DNA of 64,000 nucleotides from assembly GCF_900475315.1 (NCBI RefSeq), contig NZ_LS483369.1:1674001-1738000 (forward strand), given 5' to 3'. A program made the position numbers and the translations under genes. Under the pieces are notes generated by a model, which saw only the letters and a program-made list of their open reading frames with translations, searched no databases and had not been told where the DNA came from. Source of the DNA: Neisseria cinerea (GTDB taxonomy: Bacteria; Pseudomonadota; Gammaproteobacteria; Burkholderiales; Neisseriaceae). Of this stretch, positions 42,701 through 49,000 are shown in pieces. Each line of letters starts with the position of its first letter. Position 1 is the stretch's first letter.

Positions 42701-45516
42701 GTTAATACAGGATTCAGGCTGTAGGCAAAATCGGCTTTTCTGATTTTCTTTTTAACTGTTTTGGTTTTATCAAAATCATCCGGAACATCAATTTCGCCTT
42801 CAGTTTCATCACGGTCTAATTTCAAGTTGTTGCCGACTTGGAATTGGACTTTGTCTTCCGAACGGATAGAAGTCTCATAATCGGCTTTTGTAGAGGCGGT
42901 ATTCGCTTTTTTAGATGTGAATTCGCCTGAAGATCCCGTTACCACATTACCGCTTGTGTTAAAACCTGCTGCAATTTTTTTAGTGATGGAGTTCAACTGG
43001 GAGCCGTTGATTGCATCGGTAGAGTCTTCTGCCACGCGACCGGCTGCCACGTTTTTCAATTGACGTTCTGCACCTGAGCTACCGAAGGATACGACGTCGC
43101 CTTCAGCGGTATTGGTACCGCCCGCCCATTTAAATGTGTAAGCAATCTTGTCTTTGTCGTTATCGGAAACAATATTGCCGTCGCTGTCGTAGTTCACGCT
43201 TAATTGGCGTGTACCCACCAACTCAGTTGTGGAGCCTGTACCGATTGCTACCGCATTTTGTTTAGTCGCATGTGCCCCGGTACCTAATGCCAGAGAACCG
43301 ATAGCATCAGCCCGTGCACTCGCACCGATGGCCGTTGCCAAATTTCCTTTTGATAATGCATGAACACCCAAAGAAGTTGAAGCATGGCCGTTTTTATTTT
43401 TCGCATCAGCAAAGTCAAGGGTGGATACATCCATATTGAGGCCTGTTAGTTCTTTATATGCCTGAGCGATGGTTCCTTGAGTCGTTCTTGTTTCAGCAAA
43501 AGTATAATTACGGGTAACGTCTTTACCGTTAATTTTCTCGGTTACGCTTTTAGCGGTTATGCCACCCGTTGCTTCTTCAAACTCTGTTCTTTGACCAGCA
43601 GCCGATGAAATATTCGAGCCGCCAATCATAATAGAGGAATCGCCTTGTGCATTGGTACCCAAGCCCATGGCAATTGCACCTTCATTACCTGACGCTTTTG
43701 CTCCTTGACCAACTGCGATATCAGCTTCTTTCGTTGCTTGTGCCAACTGACCGACAGCAACAGAAGAGGTTGTCGCCTTAGAACTATCGCCGACAGCTAC
43801 CGCAGATTTATCAGCATTTGCCTGATAACCTGCAGCCACCGCACTTTCTTGTGCACGGGCAGCCGTACCGGCAGCTACGGCGTAATTGCCCTGAGCTTCC
43901 GCGCCCATACCGATGGCGACTGCAGCCTCTGCATTCGCTACTACTGATGCACCGGAACCAATGGCTGTCGCACCAAAAGCACCTTTTCGAACGATGGCGT
44001 TTGTACCAATCGCCACGCCCAACGGGGTGGTAGAGTGGGCCTGCATACCGATTACGGTAGAACCATCTTGACCATAGCTGGCACGATAGGCTCTATCTAA
44101 TTCTGCGCCTACAAGCTCCTTATATTTAGCGGTAATCGTAATAGGCTGACCATTTTTTCCTGTGCCAGGCGTTGTCTCAGCATTAAAATCATTTACGCCT
44201 TTGGCATCTCCGCTATTAGGATTCGCGGCTTTAAAATATTTCTTTCCGTCATAGGCTTGAATATCATTACCACCGATAACGATAGAACCTTGACCTGCTA
44301 CGGATTGCGCACCAATGGCTACCGATTGGTCACCCATAGCACGGGTGTTACGGCCTAGTGCGGTACCTTCATTAATATCTACATTTTGGAAAGAGAAGAA
44401 TCCTTCTGAATTAGCCTTTCCTGAGTTTTGAAAATAATTTAATGTACTTGTAGTGCCGCCAAAGGCTTTGACCAATACCTTATCGTTATCATCCGCATCC
44501 GTACCAACGCCAAGAGGTTTTCCATCAGTATCCACAGAGCGATACCCTACACCCGCGCCGGCACCGAGTGCGACTGAATTGTTAACGGCAGTATTATTTT
44601 TATTAAGTCCTGTATAGGCATTCGTACCAATAGCCACGCTACCGTCATCACCCCGTAGCCCTGTACTTTTATCATCTTGTACGAAGCCATTTCTATTACT
44701 ACCCGCAGTTGCCTTTTGACCGATAGCAATACTACGTCCGCCACCTTCATCGCGGCTTTTTGCGTCCTTACCAAGAATGATATCCCCATTTTTTTTGGCA
44801 GTTGCTGAGTTACCGATTGCTATTGTATCGTCTCCAGTTGCAGCTGCTGTCGAGCCTAATGCTATGACTCCTAATTTTTCTGCTTTCGCTAAATTACCTA
44901 TAGCAATTGTATTTGTAGCAGTAGCTCTAGCCCCATATCCTAAAGCTGTAGCTCCTTCTTGATTAGCAAAAGCTGTTCCGCCGACCGCTGTGGTGTATTT
45001 ATTCGTTGAGGTTGTATTGCTCCCTAAGGCAACGCTAGATTCATTTGATGCATTTGCATTATTACCGATAGCAACAGTCTCTTTGCCTGTTGCTTTACCT
45101 TGATATCCGATTGCTACTGATTTCTCACCGGTCGCTTTAGATGTAACACCGATTGCCTCTGACAAATTCCCTGATGCTTGCGCGTCAATTCCTACTGCAA
45201 TTGCACTATCCCCTGTGGCTTGTGCTTTTCTACCTAGCGCTACTGCATTATTTCCTGAAGCATTTGACGATGCCCCCCAAGCGACACTGGTATTTTGACC
45301 TTCCCCCGCTGTATTGCCTGCTGAGGCAGCATAGACCGAATGGCTGCTTAATAGCGACAATGCGATGGCTGAGTATTTGATTACTTTTCCCGAAAAACCG
45401 TCAGCACTTTTTTGTTTATTGGATGAGCTTTGTTTTTTGTGCGCTTTGGTTAACTCGGATACCGCCACCCAAGATTGGGTTGCCTGGCTCCAAATCACGC
45501 GGAATACTTTATTCAT
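33763..45516 (-). CDS. Giant trimeric autotransporter adhesin (YadA/Hia-like), 3917 residues
   Basis: The type Vc adhesin is intact. It starts with an extended signal peptide region (MNKVFRVIWSQATQSWVAVS) and a hydrophobic segment with likely cleavage near residue 63 (SVYAAS). From about 75 to 780 are YadA-like head repeats of the form AVALGxxAxATG. A neck follows near 835 (DAINGSQLN). The rest is a long stalk of recurring modules marked by VSDVLNAGWNLQ, VGDLQNMGWVVS and VADMINASGFTLK (five each, allowing close variants), with charged helical inserts. The last ~75 residues are the YadA anchor (GSNAAASLPQVYLPGKSMVA) ending in YLW. Residues ~2273-2773 and ~2774-3274 are a tandem duplication. 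It is not NhhA by N-terminus or length; ligand unknown. AAAGGG precedes the ATG. No frameshift is seen. Confidence 0.95.
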   Translation of the reverse strand: MNKVFRVIWSQATQSWVAVSELTKAHKKQSSSNKQKSADGFSGKVIKYSAIALSLLSSHSVYAASAGNTAGEGQNTSVAWGASSNASGNNAVALGRKAQATGDSAIAVGIDAQASGNLSEAIGVTSKATGEKSVAIGYQGKATGKETVAIGNNANASNESSVALGSNTTSTNKYTTAVGGTAFANQEGATALGYGARATATNTIAIGNLAKAEKLGVIALGSTAAATGDDTIAIGNSATAKKNGDIILGKDAKSRDEGGGRSIAIGQKATAGSNRNGFVQDDKSTGLRGDDGSVAIGTNAYTGLNKNNTAVNNSVALGAGAGVGYRSVDTDGKPLGVGTDADDNDKVLVKAFGGTTSTLNYFQNSGKANSEGFFSFQNVDINEGTALGRNTRAMGDQSVAIGAQSVAGQGSIVIGGNDIQAYDGKKYFKAANPNSGDAKGVNDFNAETTPGTGKNGQPITITAKYKELVGAELDRAYRASYGQDGSTVIGMQAHSTTPLGVAIGTNAIVRKGAFGATAIGSGASVVANAEAAVAIGMGAEAQGNYAVAAGTAARAQESAVAAGYQANADKSAVAVGDSSKATTSSVAVGQLAQATKEADIAVGQGAKASGNEGAIAMGLGTNAQGDSSIMIGGSNISSAAGQRTEFEEATGGITAKSVTEKINGKDVTRNYTFAETRTTQGTIAQAYKELTGLNMDVSTLDFADAKNKNGHASTSLGVHALSKGNLATAIGASARADAIGSLALGTGAHATKQNAVAIGTGSTTELVGTRQLSVNYDSDGNIVSDNDKDKIAYTFKWAGGTNTAEGDVVSFGSSGAERQLKNVAAGRVAEDSTDAINGSQLNSITKKIAAGFNTSGNVVTGSSGEFTSKKANTASTKADYETSIRSEDKVQFQVGNNLKLDRDETEGEIDVPDDFDKTKTVKKKIRKADFAYSLNPVLTNLTSAEFKGTDANAPTTKLTNAGVTITPETSTGKKPVSLTENGLDNGGNPITNVAGNLDGAKANTTAPTTKADKPANADTIKNNAATVGDVLNAGWNLQEKGTAKDFVTAYDTVNFVDGDGTSVSVTTNTDGKTSTIKYSANLGDGLEKTNDNKIKVKAADKSLEVTNEGVKVKAADNTLTTDDKGLKVNTGNITASSVPTVADADKDKIATVGNVAEAIKAAAWNATSAATANGENIGKTVQPVKAGDTVTFEADKNIKITQEAGKFTFATKENVIFNTVQVGGDQGPKLSKSDAGDLKVSGPNGTDPVKVTNVKDGDISADSKDAINGSQFHKLANNTIQLKGQTGDKTATETKKQELNKENGITFTVKSSDGNLLEVTAADDTITLKPKTATLTTGADGVPTADTTNGKLVTADQLVNTLTEMGWKATADKDGSGTVSGAATELIKAGNTVTFKAGDNLAVKQDGKNFIYSLQKELTGLTSAEFKNQAGDKTVINSDGIKITPKNASEKPVSLTKDGLDNGGKTVKNVTSGLTNYAEGTPKAGLVDLSKPTAGNPTVPDTTAATVGDLRNMGWVVSSDKTTDGNGAYSEQVKNADEVKFVGKNAAKVSGKTENGVRTITVDVEVPDVKTAELVSSKDGSVIAPSTNPELQKALKDAKDALAALPKDATPEQKEAAKNKVKDAETALNKAVDDKGVATAKNVADMINNSGFTLKTSATADGKKESGDDEVINPGKAVEMVAGKNLTVKQEANGKVTYSTKDNVEFTSVKVGDTQNGKAPVNFTTEAAKPASNNGTDKTPITALNVSSDGKPTQITGVGSTLNVKPVGTNPNGTPTEEAARPNLVDLVGTTEAPVNKNAAATVGDLQNMGWVVSTKDGNGYTDVVKNANQVDFVGKNGITVTGETGTDGVRTITVEAAQTPVVYTNKDGDKLVKVGDKFYKAGDVVNGKPKDGAPEVPNGDVIASMNNGDNNTANNPMHLSNIGSNLPTVNDTNKQAFDPNSTTPKADKNNKSAPMTAAEAAELLNPKSDKFAGNNAATVSDVLNAGWNLQGNGQAVDFVKPFDTVNFVNGKGTTAVVETADNLTSTVKFDVDAGEITADETKPGAVKGPVTADEAKKLADDLKKAEQAVKDLPADATEDKKAEAQKALKNAQDAAAPLNKVATAQNVADMINASGFTLKTSNVDGGEKVSGDDEVINPGKAVEMIAGKNLTVKQEANGKVTYATKDDVAFNTVKLGDAKDGKAPVNMKTEAAKPATNNGADQPTTALNFTSGEGDNAKPTQLTGVGSTLNTQDIATAPQGKDNTNKPNVSLVNLVGTKDAPVNKNAAATVGDLQNMGWVVSTKDGNGYTDVVKNANQVDFKGTGLATVTGETDKDGIRTITVNVDAQKTVEAAQTPVVYTNKDGDKLVKVGDKFYKADDVENGKPKDNAQEVPNGDVIASMNNGDNKTNKPMQLANIGSNLPTVNDTNKQAFDPNSTTPKAGKDNKSAPITAKEAADIVNNAGNNAATVSDVLNAGWNLQNNGEARDFVKPYDTVNFINGKGTVAVVETADDAASSTVKFDVDAGEITSNTNGSVNGPTTAENAKKLADDLKKAEQAVKDLPADATEDKKAKAQKALKDAQAAAAPLNKVATAQNVADMINASGFTLKTSKVEGGEKDATSTGDEVINPGKAVEMIAGKNLTVKQEANGKVTYSTKDDVSFNTVNVGDNTYVDADGKPVTKNADGTYTDSKGQPIEEGKVTKLAPVAMKAEKAKPATNNGNKAEDQPTTALNVSSSDGKPTQITGVGSTLNVKPVDTNPNGKATTGDARPNLVDLVGTKDAPVNKNAAATVGDLQNMGWVVSTKDGNGYTDVVKNANQVDFKGTGLATVTGETDKDGIRTITVNVDAQKTVEAAQTPVVYTNKDGDKLVKVGDKFYKADDVENGKPKDNAQEVPNGDVIASMNNGDNKTNKPMQLANIGSNLPTVNDTNKQAFDPNSTTPKAGKDNKSAPITAKEAADIVNNAGNNAATVSDVLNAGWNLQNNGEARDFVKPYDTVNFINGKGTVAVVETADDAASSTVKFDVDAGEITSNTNGSVNGPTTAENAKKLADDLKKAEQAVKDLPADATEDKKAKAQKALKDAQAAAAPLNKVATAQNVADMINASGFTLKTSKVEGGEKDATSTGDEVINPGKAVEMIAGKNLTVKQEANGKVTYSTKDDVSFNTVNVGDNTYVDADGKPVTKNADGTYTDSKGQPIEEGKVTKLAPVAMKAEKAKPATNNGNKAEDQPTTALNVSSSDGKPTQITGVGSTLNVKPVDTNPNGKATTGDARPNLVDLVGTKDAPVNKNAAATVGDLQNMGWVVSTKDGNGYKDVVKNANQVNFKGGTGISVKGETTKDGVREITISVKDGEVIKPNQFTAKVNGTDTPVTKVGDQYYNTADIDPKTGNPKADANPVTPDTGTTPTNAGDGYVTGNKVAAAIQKSGFVVGKQKDALSAADFKDEDEKVNPDDELRFADGNNTKVKLATKESVDKDGNKVTTTTVKVDVTGLPVQYTDKNGTPVTKVGDKYFTVDDKGNPTATEVKPADLTTNMVNPAAAPNVIGAPTTLGNVKSNLPSVNDADKNAKDVAGNPIAGKDNKSAPITAKEAADIANKAGNNAATVSDVLNAGWNLQNNGEARDFVKPYDTVNFINGKGTKAVVETADNLTSTVKFDVDAGEITAETKDGKATGKVVGPVPADKKPADLLKAVADAQKAVDELAKDAAATPEAKKAAQDALKAAQDAAAPLNKVATAQNVADMINASGFTLKTSATADGKKESGNDEIINPGKAVEMVAGKNLTVTQDKNGKVTYATANDVNFNSLSLGTSQHAPTLSADEDGSLRLGSKGNQAPVRISNVAPGIKDGDAVNVSQLKGVTKDLEDKIDGVAAGSNAAASLPQVYLPGKSMVAASVGTYGSQGALAVGYSSISDNGKWLIKGQVNVNTKAKTGGGVGVGYLW
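35694..38699 (-). repeat. Tandem duplication, two 1503-bp units inside the adhesin stalk
   Basis: Unit 35694-37196 and unit 37197-38699 appear identical at every stretch I compared, and the identity continues about 29 bp further. Flanking bases diverge at once (TGCAGG versus TGTAGA on one side, TTATTT versus TTATTC on the other). 1503 is 501 codons, so the frame is kept. Each unit holds one VADMIN module, one VGDLQN module, one VSDVLN module, one helical insert and one DUS core. Confidence 0.9.
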
Positions 45517-46036
45517 AATATAACCCTTTAAAATGTGTTTAAGATAGTCAATCCGCTATTCCGAATCGATAGGGGCGGCAGGCGTACCTTTTGGGTACTG
45601 AGCGGCTGTATGCGGTTTTTGCATATTCGCCCTTGCTCATACGGTTTGTAAGCTTGGGACAAACCATGTGCTGTGTTTTCGGAAAAAAACGGGAAAAAGT
45701 CAACTCTACATTATAACAAAGAGCCGACGGTGTTTTAGAAATTGATGTAATATTGCCTTATTTTACAATGGAGTCTTAGCTCTAGTGTTGTGTGGCGGGG
45801 AGTGGGTATGTTGTCTGCCGGTGGAGGTTTCAGACGGCATCGGTTTGGGTGGGCGGGTAGATTTGGCTCGGTTGATATTTAATATCTTGTTTTGTAATGT
45901 TTTGTTTTGTACCGCTTGGCTGAGGTTGAAGCGGAGAGGGCATTCGGAGGAGTGGGGTCGAGGCCGGGTTCGGCATACGGGCTGTATATTGTAAGGTTTC
46001 TTTGTGTTGCAATTGTGCAAATGTTTTATCTGAAAA
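45517..46036. other. Gap between the two adhesin genes
   Basis: The stretch holds the ribosome site and possible promoter of the large adhesin, a single DUS (TTCAGACGGCAT, 45829-45840), and G-rich sequence at about 45930-45970. No credible gene is seen; short open frames here have no ribosome sites or recognisable product. Confidence 0.6.
45710..45715 (-). promoter_or_regulatory. Possible -10 of the large adhesin promoter
   Basis: On the minus strand this reads a perfect TATAAT, about 195 bp before the adhesin start, but no good -35 lies 16-18 bp further upstream. A long leader is implied if it is used. Confidence 0.3.
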
Positions 46037-46064
46037 AAAGCCCTTCGGAAATCCGAAGGGCTTT
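46037..46064 (-). terminator. Terminator of the second adhesin gene
   Basis: AAAGCCCTTCGGA (46037-46049) pairs with TCCGAAGGGCTTT (46052-46064). On the minus strand the stem is followed by TTTT, 18 bp after the stop codon. Confidence 0.88.
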
Positions 46065-46081
46065 GTGTAAGGCTAAACAGA

Positions 46082-49000
46082 TTACCAAAGGTAACCCATG
46101 CCTACGCCTACGCCGACATCTGCACGGCTGTTGAGGTTGGCTTGCGCTTTCCAAATCAGTTTGCCGTTGTCGCTGATGCTTGAGTAGCCGACAGCCAGGG
46201 CGTTTTGACCCTTGAACGTGCCTGCTGCTGCGGCAACCATGGATTTGCCCGGCAGGTAAACCTGCGGCAGGCTGGCTGCGGCGTTGCTGCCCGCAATACC
46301 TGCGCGGTAGTCGCGATCCATGTTGTCCACTTTGTCGCTCAGTCGGGTAACGTTGCCGCCGATGTTGTTGACGGTGTCGCCCAGTCGGTTGATGCTTTGG
46401 TTGGTCGCGTGCAGCTGGCCGCCGTTAACCGCATCTTTAGAATCTGCGCTAATGTTTCCGTCTGCGACGTTGGTAATTTTGACCGGAGTTCCGTTACTGC
46501 CGGATACTTTCAGATCGTTACCGTTGTTAGTTAATTTAGGACCGTTATCCCCACCAAGCTGTACGCTGTTGAATTGAACATCGTCTTTGGTTGCATAGGT
46601 CACTTTACCGTTCGCTTCTTGTTTCACGGTTAAGTTTTTACCTGCCACCATTTCAACAGCTTTGCCCGGGTTGATGACTTCGTCACCGGTTGATGCAGCA
46701 TCTTTCTTACCATCAGCAGTTGCTGAAGTTTTCAGCGTAAAGCCAGATGCGTTAATCATATCCGCAACGTTTTGAGCAGTTGCCACTTTGTTCAACGGAG
46801 CTGCCGCATCTTGGGCTGCTTTAAGGGCATCTTGAGCTTTTTGTTTAGCATCTTCTGTAGCAGATGGATCTTTCGCTAAATCATCTACTGCTTTTTGAGC
46901 ATCTGCTAAGTTTTTCGCTAATTCTGCCGGGGTTTTTCCTGTTGTGTTAGGACCTTTTACCGCACCAGGCTTGGTTTCATCCGCAGTAATTTCACCCGCA
47001 TCCACATCAAACTTCACGGTGCTGGTCAGGTTGTCGGCTGTTTCAACAACTGCTTTTGTGCCTTTGCCGTTGACAAAGTTTACCGTATCGTACGGTTTCA
47101 CAAAGTCGCGGGCTTCGCCGTTGTTTTGCAGATTCCAACCCGCATTCAACACGTCGGAAACGGTTGCCGCATTGTTACCGGCTTTATTGACGATATCGGC
47201 AGCTTCTTTGGCCGTAATCGGCGCAGACTTGTTGTCTTTACCGGCTTTAGGCGTTGTGCTGTTCGGGTCGAATGCCTGTTTGTTGGTATCGTTCACCGTC
47301 GGCAGGTTGCTGCCGACGTTTGCCAACTGCATAGGTTTGCTTGTGTTGTTGTCGCCATTGCTCATGGAGGCAATCACATCACCGTTCGGTACTGCTTTGG
47401 CATTTTCTTGCGGTTTGCCGTTTACAACATCACCGGCTTTATAGAATTTATCGCCGACTTTAACCAGCTTGTTACCATCCTTGTTGGTGTAAACTACCGG
47501 AGTTTGTATCGCTTCAACAGCTTTTTGTGCATCCACGTTCACAGTAATGGTGCGGATACCGTCTTTAGTTTCACCTGTAACGGTAGCCAGACCTGTGCCT
47601 TTGAACTCCACTTGGTTGGCGTTCTTCACAACGTCTTTATAACCGTTGCCTTTTTCGGTTGATACTACCCAACCCATATTTTGCAGGTCGCCTACGGTTG
47701 CAGCAGCGTTTTTGTTTACAGGTGCTTCATCTGTACCGACTAAATCCACTAAGTTTGGACGTTTAGCTTCCGCTGTCGGCGTACCGTTTGTGTTGGTATC
47801 CACAGGTTTCACGTTCAGAGTAGAACCTACACCCGTAATCTGGGTCGGTTTGCCGTCTGAAGAAGAGACATTCAGCGCAGTCGTCGGTTGATCTTCCGCT
47901 TTATTGCCGTTATTCGTTGCAGGTTTGGCTTTCTCAGCCTTCATCGCAACTGGTGCCAGCTTGGTCACTTTACCTTCTTCAATTGGCTGACCTTTAGAAT
48001 CAGTGTAAGTACCGTCTGCATTTTTGGTTACAGGCTTACCGTCTGCATCAACATAGGTATTGTCACTACCCACATTAACAGTATTGAATGACACATCGTC
48101 TTTGGTTGCATAGGTCACTTTACCGTTCGCTTCTTGTTTCACGGTTAAGTTTTTACCTGCAATCATTTCAACGGTTTTACCCGGGTTGATGATTTCATCG
48201 TCGCCGGATTCTTTCTTACCGTCGGCAGTTGCAGAAGTCTTCAGCGTAAAGCCGGATGAGTTAATCATATCCGCAACGTTTTGGGCAGTTGCCACTTTGT
48301 TCAACGGAGCTGCCGCAGCTTGGGCATCTTTCAATGCTTTTTGTGCTTCTGCTTTCTTATCTTCAGTTGCATCCGCAGGCAAATCTTTCACTGCCTGTTC
48401 AGCTTTCTTCAGATCATCAGCAAGTTTCTTCGCTTCATCTGCCGCAACAGGAGCAGCCACCGAACCGTCGGTATTTTTAGTGATTTTGGCAGTTTCAACA
48501 GATGGCGCTTCCACATCAACGGTAATAGTGCGCACGCCGTTCACGGTTTTGCCCGATACTTTGGCTGCGTTTTTGCCGACGAATTGCACTTCGTTAGCGT
48601 TTTTCACTACATCTTTATATTCGCCTGTTGCATCGGTTGCTTTATCAGATGAAACTACCCAACCCATATTTTGCAGGTCGCCTACGGTTGCAGCAGCGTT
48701 TTTGTTCACCGGTGCGGCGTCTGTACCTACTAAGTCAACCAGTTTAGGTTTGTCTGCATCGGCTGTCGGCGTACCGTTTGTGTTGGTATCCACAGGTTTC
48801 ACGTTCAGGGTAGAACCCACACCCGTAATCTGGGTCGGTTTGCCGTCTGAAGAAGAAACATTCAACGCGGTTGTCGGTTTATTTGCCGGATCGTTGTTAG
48901 AGGCATCTGTTGCTTTCTCTGTTGTGAAGTTCACCGGTTTTTTACCGTCTTTGTCTTCGCCGACTTTCACAGAAGTGAACTCAACATCGTCTTTCATCGA

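Noticed and set aside
33763-45516. Identification of the large adhesin as NhhA
   Set aside because: Length and N-terminus differ from the ~590-residue NhhA as I remember it; only the general type Vc architecture and anchor are shared.
45763-46134. Short open frames in the gap between the adhesins
   Set aside because: No start signals or product; they cover a DUS and the adhesin terminator.
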